A DNA stretch of 5,122 bases, from positions 1-5,122 of the forward strand of contig PXSX01000182.1 in assembly GCA_003022655.1 (NCBI GenBank). The letters run 5' to 3'. Made by a program: the position numbers and the translations under genes. Below, in pieces: positions 1 to 5,122 of this stretch; the stretch's first letter is position 1; every line of letters starts with the position of its first letter. The notes under the pieces are model-generated. The model saw nothing but the letters and a program-made list of their open reading frames with translations. It was not told the DNA's origin and ran no database searches. This DNA comes from Bacteroidetes bacterium QH_1_64_81 (GTDB lineage: Bacteria; Bacteroidota; Rhodothermia; Rhodothermales; Salinibacteraceae).

Positions 1-143
1 CCGTCGAGATTGGTGCGGAAGCGGTCGTCGACGCGGGGAAGCGGTTCGGTGGTGCCGGCGGGCCACTGCAGGTGGAGCCAATCGGCGTAGCGGGCGAGCA
101 CATTGCGCATGGGACGGGCGGGCAACGGTGCGTGGAGTCGCAT
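1..143 (-). CDS. Probable NAD(P)/FAD-dependent oxidoreductase, N-terminal fragment (runs off left edge)
   Basis: Only the first 47 codons and two bases are present; the rest lies left of the window. The reading starts at an ATG (143-141) with a second in-frame ATG at codon 12 (110-108). Neither has a visible Shine-Dalgarno sequence, so the exact start is open, and the frame stays open upstream. Residues 19-31 read YADWLHLQWPAGT, followed by EPLPRVDDRFRTNLDG. From memory, this resembles the N-terminal leader of a family of FAD-dependent oxidoreductases, where a W-L-H-x-x-W-P-A-G-T segment and a 'T-N-x-x-G' turn precede a Rossmann motif of the VxGDLTG type. That motif would lie just beyond the edge and cannot be checked here. 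The gene diverges from the DUF3179 cluster. The coding call is fairly safe; the family call is moderate. Confidence 0.5.
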   Translation of the reverse strand, partial: MRLHAPLPARPMRNVLARYADWLHLQWPAGTTEPLPRVDDRFRTNLD

Positions 144-564
144 CGGGGCGGATTCGGCCCGACGGGAACGGAATGATGAGTGATCCCCTGTGACAGTCAG
201 AGTGCGCGGGCCAGCGTTACACGGCCCTCCCCCGACATCGTGCCGCTTGCGTTAAAGCTGGGAGGGAGACGAGCGGAGGCTCGAACCAAGCTGTGACAGA
301 GAGAGCTGTTTGGCGGACGGGCCGTCGGGGTACTCGGTCGCCCCCCGGAGAGTGCTCGGTCGCTTCGCGCTCAGCGGAGGATGGCTTCGGCACGCGCCTG
401 ATAGCTCGGGTCGGCCTTGCATCCATCCGCAAAGCCGCTTTTGAGAAACTGACGCGCTGTGTAACGCTGCGACCGGACGCCCTTTCTAATCAACTGGTGC
501 AGAGCGGGACCTCGTGCCTTCTCGCATTTCTTTGTCTCATCGCCACACTCCCCTCGCCGGAACC
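144..564. other. Divergent intergenic region, no convincing gene
   Basis: This 421-bp stretch separates the leftward oxidoreductase gene from the rightward DUF3179 cluster, so both promoters should lie here. Open frames exist on both strands, but their translations are Arg/Pro/Ser-rich with no recognisable domain, as expected by chance at high GC. Small structures seen are a 5-bp hairpin (CGAGC-GGAG-GCTCG, 270-283), a 9-bp direct repeat CTCGGTCGC at 333-341 and 355-363 (22 bp apart), and an inverted GGATGG/CCATCC pair around 379-427. TTTCTTTG at 527-534 is one base from the Bacteroidota -7 box TAnnTTTG and lies 30 bp before the DUF3179 start codon. No TTG is placed correctly upstream of it, so I do not call it a promoter. 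No tRNA or other RNA gene was recognised. Confidence 0.6.
333..363. repeat. Direct repeat CTCGGTCGC x2, 22-bp spacing
   Basis: Two identical 9-bp copies lie at 333-341 and 355-363, offset by 22 bp, close to two helical turns, within the divergent intergenic region. The arrangement could suit a DNA-binding protein, but 9-bp matches at this GC content can occur by chance and no promoter anchors the site. Confidence 0.3.
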
Positions 565-1654
565 ATGCTTCGCGTCTACTCCCTCACCGCGTTGCTCCTC
601 GTGGGGTGGGGGCTGGGCGGCCTCCAGATCGGTGCGGCCCAGTCTTCGTTGCCTTCGAATGCCCCTCCCGCCCTCCAGCAGTTCAACACGGACCTCTCCA
701 AGCACAGTATCGACCTCTCGACGCTGAAGGCGGGCGGCCCGCCGAAGGACGGCATTCCGTCGATCGACAATCCCTCGTTCGTCTCGATGGAGACGGCGAG
801 CGACTGGGTGGCCCCGGAAGAGCCGGTGATCCTCCTCGAACACGAGGGCACGCCGCGGGCCTATCCGCTCCAGATTCTCACCCACCACGAGATTGTGAAC
901 GACCGAATTGCGGGCACGCCGGTGGCTGTCACCGTTCGGCGTCTCCGGCCTGCTCCGCAACTCGGACCTGGTGATGTACGACCGCAAGACCGAGACGCTG
1001 TGGCAGCAGTTCACCGGAAAAGCGATCGTCGGGGATCTCACCGGGCAGACCCTGACGCAGCTTCCGTCCCAGATTATCTCATTTCGCCAGTTCGGCGAGG
1101 CCCATCCGGGCGGAGAGGTGCTCTCGCGCGACACCGGATACGACCGGCCCTACGGCCGCAACCCGTACGCCGGCTACGACGACATCGACAACAAACCCTT
1201 CGCCTTCGACGGCCCGGTCGACGACCGCCTTCCGCCCATGGCCAAGGTGGTGACCGTGAGCGTCGGGGACACCCACAAGGCCTATCCGCACTCGACGACG
1301 AAAGAGAAACGGGTGATTCACGACTCGATCGCCGATCGGCCCCTGGTGGTGTTTCACGCGCCGGGCGCCGTGTCCGCCCTCGACGCGGCCCAGATTGAGG
1401 AGTCGAAGGAGGTGGGCTCCACGGGCGTGTTCGACCGCCGGGTGGACGAGCGCACCCTGCACTTCTCGTACGCGGGCGACGGGCGCTTTCGGGACGAGGA
1501 AACGGGGAGCACCTGGACGGTGACCGGGGAGGCCGTCAGCGGACCCCTGAAGGGCACGCAACTCGATCGCATTTCCCACGGGGACTACTTTGCGTTTGCC
1601 TGGATGGCCTTCCTCCCCGACGCGGCGATCTATGACGCCAAGGCGGGCTCGTAG
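565..1654 (+). pseudogene. Exported DUF3179 protein, broken by internal deletion and frameshift
   Basis: DUF3179 (PF11376) is a family of unknown function. I chose ATG 565 because it begins a clean Sec signal peptide (MLRVYS, then a Leu/Val/Gly core, ending near GAAQ at residues ~23-26); an in-frame GTG at 514 would bury it. There is no lipobox, so the product would be periplasmic or otherwise exported. Residues 1-123 carry the family N-terminal half, with GIPSID and HEIVN (residues 108-112). At 934 the reading breaks: codon ACC (931-933, Thr123) should lead into TYCPL, but one base later, at 935, frame +2 resumes with FGVSGLL, LVMYDR, GYDRPYGRNPYAGYDD, DEETGSTW and FAWMAF, running to TAG 1652-1654. 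Against the adjacent paralog about 59 bp are missing. In the original frame translation runs scrambled to a stop at 1396-1398, giving about 277 aa. Repaired, it would be about 382 aa. Both halves are well conserved, so decay is recent or the assembly is wrong. The next gene begins 29 bp downstream. Confidence 0.85.
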
Positions 1655-1683
1655 CCCCGCTTCCTCGCTCGTTTCCCTGCCCA

Positions 1684-2793
1684 ATGCCTCCGTACGCCAT
1701 GCGCTCGCCTCGCTTTTCCGTCTCGTCGATCCCGCCGCTGCTCGCCGTCCTCGCCCTCCCACTTTTCCTCGTGGGATGCGATTCCAACACGCCTCAACGC
1801 GACGACCCGGACTTCACGACGGACAACTGCACCCTCCCGACCTCTCGCCTCCAACAAGGCTGCGCGGGGGCGGATTGCATCCCCTCCATCGATGGCATCT
1901 CGCCGGGGGCCGACCGGCTCCTCGACGCGGATGAGGCGGGCGGTCTCACCGACACGAGCCGTGTGATCGGCCTCCTCGTGGGCGACCGGGCGCTGGCCGT
2001 GCCCCACAGCGTGCTCTGGACCCACGAAATCGTCAACGTCGACGACTGGGGCGGTCGCACGTTTGCCGTCACCTACTGTCCGCTGACCGGCTCCAGCCTT
2101 GCGTTCAGCCGCAGCACCATCGACGGGGCCGAGTTCGGGGTCTCCGGCCTGCTCTTCCAAAACAACCTCGTGATGTACGACCGGCGAGAGGACGAATCGC
2201 TCTGGCCGCAGATGAATCGGCAGTCCAACTGTGGAGGCTCGGTCGGCGTCCGGCTCGACATGATTCCGGTCGTGGAGATGCGGTGGCCCCGGTGGAAATC
2301 CCTGCACCCCGATACGAAGGTCGTCTCCGACGGGCGCGGCTTCGATCGTCGATATCCGTACGGAGACTACGAGGCCCTCAACGACCCTCCGTTCAACAAC
2401 ATGTCCTTCGACAACCGGCGTCCGCCGAAAGAGCGGGTGCTCGGCATCCCGACCGGGTCCGATGGCGGCCTGGCTCTTCCCTTCCGATCCCTCGATGACG
2501 GATCCCCGGTTCGGGTCGTCTCCGTGGCGGTCGGGGGCACGCAGAAGACGGTGTTCTGGAGCCGAGCGGCGGAGAGCGCGATGGCCTTCGAGACGTCGGC
2601 CTCTTTCTCCATCCAGAACGGCACGATCGTCGACGATGAGACGGGGAGCACCTGGTCCGTCGACGGCGTCGCGATCGACGGGCCGCGGAAAGGGGAGCAG
2701 CTCGACCCGGTCGACGTGGCCTACGTGTCCTTCTGGTTTGCGTGGGCTGCCTTCCAGCCCGAGACGGACCTGTGGACGAACAACTCCGGATGA
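1684..2793 (+). CDS. DUF3179 domain-containing lipoprotein (intact paralog)
   Basis: A 369-aa protein of the uncharacterised DUF3179 family. Its N-terminus has a basic start, a hydrophobic run (LLAVLALPLFL, residues 19-29) and a lipobox L29-V30-G31-C32, so it should be a lipid-anchored envelope protein with mature Cys32. Met6 is an alternative start; neither ATG has a Shine-Dalgarno sequence. Family landmarks in order are CIPSIDG (65-71), HEIVN (114-118), TYCPLTGSSLAF (from 130, Cys132), FGVSGLL (151-157), LVMYDR (to 167), DDETGSTW (317-324) and a C-terminal FWFAWAAFQPET. It has five cysteines besides the lipidated one (49, 60, 65, 132, 183), including three in a short segment after the anchor. 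In members I recall the core motif reads CPLC; here the fourth position is Thr135. It is a paralog of the preceding gene, with shared motifs down to 15-bp identical DNA stretches. It lies 29 bp after that gene and overlaps the next gene by 4 bp, so the three are likely cotranscribed. No enzymatic function is assigned. Confidence 0.88.
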   Translation: MPPYAMRSPRFSVSSIPPLLAVLALPLFLVGCDSNTPQRDDPDFTTDNCTLPTSRLQQGCAGADCIPSIDGISPGADRLLDADEAGGLTDTSRVIGLLVGDRALAVPHSVLWTHEIVNVDDWGGRTFAVTYCPLTGSSLAFSRSTIDGAEFGVSGLLFQNNLVMYDRREDESLWPQMNRQSNCGGSVGVRLDMIPVVEMRWPRWKSLHPDTKVVSDGRGFDRRYPYGDYEALNDPPFNNMSFDNRRPPKERVLGIPTGSDGGLALPFRSLDDGSPVRVVSVAVGGTQKTVFWSRAAESAMAFETSASFSIQNGTIVDDETGSTWSVDGVAIDGPRKGEQLDPVDVAYVSFWFAWAAFQPETDLWTNNSG

Positions 2794-3674
2794 GCTCCTC
2801 CATGCGCACGCTATGTTGGTCTATCGGGATGGGGCTCTTGCTTGCGGTCCTGGGTGCGTCGCCGGCCGCCGGGCAATGGGTGGAGCCGCCGGGTACCGGG
2901 TGGGTGGACATCGGGATTGCTCATCAGAACACCCGCGAAAAGTTTGACCGGAGCGGCGACGTGGTGTCCTTCGACACGGAGGGGGCCCGCTCCGTCGCGA
3001 CCACCGTGCGGGTGACCGGGGCGCTCGGGCTGTGGCGCGGCCTCGACGCCTGGGTGGACGTGCCGTTCCGCCGCCTCTCGTTCAACGACGTGCAGGACGA
3101 GCGCCTGACCACGGGGCTCGTCGACCCGCGTCTCTTCCTGCGGGTGGGGCCCTCCCTGGTTGGGCTCAACGACCTGCCGCTCGCCGTGGCACTGCGAGGC
3201 GGCCTCAAGTTTCCCGTCGGCGACTTTTCGGTGGACGCGAACACGATCTCCCTCTCCCAGGGCCAGCGCGACTGGGACCTGCTCCTGGAGGTGGGCAAGA
3301 GCCTCCATCCCTGGCCGGTGTACGTGATGGGCTGGGTGGGCTACCGGTGGCGCGAGGTGAACCGCGAGATCCAGGAAAAACCAGGCGACGAGCGGCTCTT
3401 CTACGCGGCGACGGGCGGCTCGGCGGGGCGCTTTCGGTGGAAGCTGGCGGTCGACGGGCTGTTTGGCCGCCCCCCGGTCCGCACCGACTTCGACCTCGTG
3501 CTCCAAAACGACGAGCGCGAGCTGGTGCAGGTGATTCCCACCGTCGGGTGGGAGGTAGGCCCCGGGGCCATCGAGGCCGGCCTCCGCGTGCCGCTCCACG
3601 GGCGCAAGTTCCCGGCCGGGTCCGTCTTTACGCTCGGCTACTTCCTCTTCTGGGACGATTCCCTCTGGAAGTGA
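2790..3674 (+). CDS. Outer-membrane beta-barrel protein (transporter/porin-like)
   Basis: A predicted 294-aa exported protein. The start at 2790 is chosen because its ATG overlaps the TGA of the lipoprotein gene (ATGA), a typical translational-coupling arrangement, and it gives a good signal peptide: MSSSMRTLC, a hydrophobic core (GMGLLLAVLG, ~13-22) and a probable cleavage near PAAG-QW (~28). Met5 is a possible alternative. The mature part has short alternating amphipathic stretches separated by Asp/Gly-rich turns (for example GWVDIGIAHQN, TVRVTGALGLW, LDAWVDVPF, LAVALRGGLKFPVG, VYVMGWVGYRW, GAIEAGLRVPLHG, VFTLGYFLFW), ending in an aromatic-rich strand. This pattern fits an outer-membrane barrel of the type often annotated as a 'transporter' or MetA-like phenol-degradation family protein. 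That label is recognition by pattern only, and the substrate is unknown. Coupling to a DUF3179 lipoprotein suggests a shared envelope role. An uncharacterised porin, or a structural barrel without transport, is equally possible. Confidence 0.75.
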   Translation: MSSSMRTLCWSIGMGLLLAVLGASPAAGQWVEPPGTGWVDIGIAHQNTREKFDRSGDVVSFDTEGARSVATTVRVTGALGLWRGLDAWVDVPFRRLSFNDVQDERLTTGLVDPRLFLRVGPSLVGLNDLPLAVALRGGLKFPVGDFSVDANTISLSQGQRDWDLLLEVGKSLHPWPVYVMGWVGYRWREVNREIQEKPGDERLFYAATGGSAGRFRWKLAVDGLFGRPPVRTDFDLVLQNDERELVQVIPTVGWEVGPGAIEAGLRVPLHGRKFPAGSVFTLGYFLFWDDSLWK

Positions 3675-3675
3675 T

Positions 3676-3727
3676 GACCGCGGACGGTCGACGGCGGACC
3701 GCTGCATGCCCGCGACATCCGGCGGTC
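3676..3727. repeat. Alternating short inverted repeats GACCG / CGGTC
   Basis: Starting two bases after the barrel stop codon there are four alternating elements: GACCG at 3676-3680, CGGTC at 3685-3689, GACCG at 3697-3701 and CGGTC at 3723-3727. The outer 3' pair extends to GACCGC/GCGGTC (3697-3702 with 3722-3727). Elements 1+2, 2+3 or 3+4 can each form a 5-6 bp stem, and neighbouring pairings exclude each other. There is no T-tract, so it is not a standard intrinsic terminator; it might be a weak 3'-end structure. Confidence 0.4.
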
Positions 3728-3771
3728 GGGAAGCCGAAAGACATTCCCTGTGGCCGTTTCTCAACCCGTCG

Positions 3772-3847
3772 CTCCCTTCCCCCTTCCCTCTTACCTCTTA
3801 CCCTTCGCCTACTCTTCCTCCCCCCATTCCCCCATGCTCCCTCTCTC
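3772..3847 (+). repeat. Pyrimidine-rich low-complexity tract with tandem CCTCTTA
   Basis: Over 76 bp only seven bases are purines. The first 21 bp (3772-3792) are uninterrupted except for the junction with the A at 3793, and contain no purine. Two perfect tandem copies of CCTCTTA lie at 3787-3793 and 3794-3800. Nothing similar occurs elsewhere in the window. It contains no plausible ORF and sits about 100 bp upstream of the PEP carboxylase promoter. Function is unknown. Confidence 0.6.
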
Positions 3848-3919
3848 ACGCCCCCGCGCTCTCCGGAGCAAGTGTCCGTCGGGTGTTACGATTGGCTGAA
3901 GAGCCTTCTGAAAAGGGAT

Positions 3920-3946
3920 GTGCACTTGGAGCCGTCACGGTGCACT
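3920..3946. promoter_or_regulatory. Possible operator: two GTGCACT repeats 20 bp apart
   Basis: GTGCACT occurs at 3920-3926 and again at 3940-3946, a start-to-start distance of 20 bp, about two helical turns. Each contains the self-complementary hexamer GTGCAC. The first copy touches the -33 element and the second lies in the spacer just before the -7 box, so a bound protein would directly affect polymerase. No regulator can be named from the sequence; the repeats could be chance. Confidence 0.35.
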
Positions 3947-3956
3947 CGTACCTTTG
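3925..3956 (+). promoter_or_regulatory. Bacteroidota-type promoter for PEP carboxylase
   Basis: TACCTTTG at 3949-3956 matches the Bacteroidota -7 consensus TAnnTTTG exactly. CTTG at 3925-3928 supplies the TTG core of the -33 element, with a 20-bp spacer, which is the usual distance. Transcription would then start near 3961-3964, giving a 5' UTR of roughly 36-40 nt before the ATG at 4000. The match is to a known consensus in the right place for the downstream gene; the start point is inferred. Confidence 0.6.
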
Positions 3957-3999
3957 GTATGTTCTCTCACATCCCGTTGACAATCCTCCTCACGTCACC

Positions 4000-5122
4000 A
4001 TGCACCGCTGGGACGACCTCGACCTCGAAACGGAAGGCACCGGCATCTCCAGGCCCCTGAGTCGCCAGGTCAATCTGGTGGGCAGCATGCTTGGACAAAT
4101 CGCCGAGGAGCAGGGCGGGGAGGCCCTCTTCGAGCAGGTGGAAGGCCTCCGGGCGCTCTGCAAGGAAGCGGAGCAAAACGACGATCCGGAGTTGCGAGAG
4201 GAGGCAGCTCGTCGCATCGCGGAGCTCGACCAGGACACGCTGGAGCGGCTGCTGCACGTCTACACCACGTTCTTCCACCTCGTCAACCAGGCGGAGCAGC
4301 AGGAAATCATCCGCATCAACCGCGAGCGGGCCCGGCAGTCCGGCCCGTCGGAGTGGCCGCTGGGGCCGGGGGACGACAACGGGTCCTCCGACGCGGAGCC
4401 GCGCCCGCAGTCGATCGACGCGGCGGTGGCCCACCTGAAGGACGAGGGCTATTCGTTCGACGAGGTGGTGGCCCTGTTCGAGCAGCTCGACATCCAGCCC
4501 ACCCTCACGGCCCACCCCACGGAGGCGCGTCGCCGCACGGTGCTGCGCAAGGAGCAGCACATCGCCGACCTGCTGTCCACCCTCCGCCGCCCCGACGCCA
4601 CGCCCGACGAGCGGGCCGAGACGCTGGACCGGCTCTACAGTCAGGTGGCCTTCCTGCTGGGCACCGACGAGGTGCGGGCCGATCGTCCCACCGTCCGCGA
4701 GGAGGTGGAACAGGGCCACTACTTCCTGCACGGTCCCATCTGGGATACGATCGCCGACATCCACCGCGACGTGCAACACGCGCTGCGTCGCCACTACGAC
4801 GCGACGGCCGACATTCCGGCGTTCCTCCAGTACCGATCCTGGATCGGGAGCGACCGGGACGGCAATCCCAACGTGACGGCCGACGTGACGCGCTGGACCT
4901 TTGCCCGCCAGCGGCGCACCACCCTGGAGCACTACCTGGAGGAGATCGATGAGCTCCGGGACGACCTCAGCGTCTCCACCCGCCAGCTTACCGTGTCGGA
5001 GGCGCTGGAGGACTCGCTGGAGACGGACGCGGCGGCCATCGACCTGCCCAACGACGTGCAGGATCAGTACCAGCGCGAGCCGTACCGCCTCAAGCTGTGC
5101 TACGTGGAGGAACGGCTCCGGA
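4000..5122 (+). CDS. ppc: Phosphoenolpyruvate carboxylase, N-terminal part (runs off right edge)
   Basis: PEP carboxylase (EC 4.1.1.31) converts phosphoenolpyruvate and bicarbonate to oxaloacetate, refilling the TCA cycle in the cytoplasm. The 374 complete codons here are less than half of a typical ~900-aa enzyme. Diagnostic motifs are PTLTAHPTEARRRT with the catalytic His172 (E. coli His138) and SWIGSDRDGNPNVTA (from residue 280), including the conserved Asp-Arg-Asp-Gly-Asn core; the C-terminal Arg/Lys active-site motifs lie outside the window. Residues 81-112 carry the family helix FFHLVNQAEQQE...NRERAR, followed by a Pro/Gly/Asp/Ser-rich linker (~113-137). The N-terminus is about 34 residues longer than in E. 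coli. The protein is rich in Asp and Glu, as in salt-in halophiles. ATG 4000 is chosen because it follows the promoter by a short leader and no upstream in-frame start fits; no Shine-Dalgarno sequence is evident. The gene appears to be transcribed independently of the cluster upstream. Confidence 0.95.
   Translation, partial: MHRWDDLDLETEGTGISRPLSRQVNLVGSMLGQIAEEQGGEALFEQVEGLRALCKEAEQNDDPELREEAARRIAELDQDTLERLLHVYTTFFHLVNQAEQQEIIRINRERARQSGPSEWPLGPGDDNGSSDAEPRPQSIDAAVAHLKDEGYSFDEVVALFEQLDIQPTLTAHPTEARRRTVLRKEQHIADLLSTLRRPDATPDERAETLDRLYSQVAFLLGTDEVRADRPTVREEVEQGHYFLHGPIWDTIADIHRDVQHALRRHYDATADIPAFLQYRSWIGSDRDGNPNVTADVTRWTFARQRRTTLEHYLEEIDELRDDLSVSTRQLTVSEALEDSLETDAAAIDLPNDVQDQYQREPYRLKLCYVEERLR

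Larger units (their letters stand above)
3675..3999. other. Intergenic region between the barrel gene and PEP carboxylase
   Basis: This 325-bp gap has no convincing gene; frames crossing it translate to Pro/Ser/Leu low complexity. It has three parts: short alternating inverted repeats just after the barrel stop (3676-3727), a strongly pyrimidine-biased tract (3772-3847), and the PEP carboxylase promoter region (3920-3999). I see no hairpin followed by a T-run, so no intrinsic terminator is called for the upstream cluster. CTCCGGAG at 3861-3868 is a perfect 8-bp palindrome of unknown meaning. Confidence 0.6.

Noticed and set aside
278..296. GGCTCGAACC resembling a tRNA T-arm on the minus strand
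   Set aside because: The flanking bases do not form a 5-bp T-stem, and no acceptor stem or anticodon arm is present.
293..727. 144-codon plus-strand frame in the divergent intergenic region
   Set aside because: It overlaps the DUF3179 signal peptide region in another frame, is Ser/Arg/Pro-rich and has no recognisable domain.
908..1000. Programmed ribosomal frameshift as an explanation for the broken DUF3179 gene
   Set aside because: About 20 residues of conserved sequence are missing as well as the frame, and no slippery heptamer is seen at 925-940; a deletion explains both.
2811..3764. Long minus-strand open frame (317 codons) opposite the barrel gene
   Set aside because: Its His/Arg/Pro-rich translation is typical of the complement of a high-GC gene; the plus frame has a signal peptide and barrel pattern.
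3977..3982. TTGACA, a perfect sigma-70 -35 look-alike
   Set aside because: It lies 18 bp before the ppc ATG, so a -10 box would fall inside the coding region, and none is seen there. The TAnnTTTG box upstream fits better.
3967..4932. Long open frame (321 codons) on the minus strand opposite ppc
   Set aside because: It is an antisense shadow of the well-supported ppc coding frame; its translation is Arg/Val/Gly/His-rich with no domain.

Overview
The window looks like chromosomal DNA from a halophilic member of the Rhodothermota/Bacteroidota, most like Salinibacter or a relative. This rests on high GC, acidic Asp/Glu-rich proteins, weak or absent Shine-Dalgarno sequences, a TAnnTTTG promoter box of the Bacteroidota type, and tandem DUF3179 proteins. 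The assignment comes from recognition, not from a search.

Layout, left to right. (1) Positions 1-143, minus strand: the first ~47 codons of a gene running off the left edge, probably an NAD(P)/FAD-dependent oxidoreductase. (2) Positions 144-564: a divergent intergenic region with no convincing gene. (3) Positions 565-3674, plus strand: a compact three-gene cluster. It holds an exported DUF3179 protein gene broken by an internal deletion and frameshift, an intact DUF3179 lipoprotein gene 29 bp further on, and an outer-membrane beta-barrel gene whose start overlaps the lipoprotein stop (ATGA). (4) Positions 3675-3999: an intergenic region with short alternating inverted repeats, a long pyrimidine-rich tract, and a good Bacteroidota-type promoter carrying two GTGCAC palindromes exactly 20 bp apart. 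(5) Positions 4000-5122, plus strand: the N-terminal ~374 residues of phosphoenolpyruvate carboxylase, cut by the right edge.

The cluster at 565-3674 is the least ordinary part. Two paralogous exported proteins of an uncharacterised family are encoded with an outer-membrane barrel, which suggests a cell-envelope function that nobody has assigned. The first paralog has lost about 59 bp relative to its neighbour, exactly where the conserved cysteine motif (YCPL...) should be. Both flanks remain well conserved, so the lesion is either recent or an assembly error. PEP carboxylase is an anaplerotic housekeeping gene with its own promoter and is probably unrelated to the cluster.
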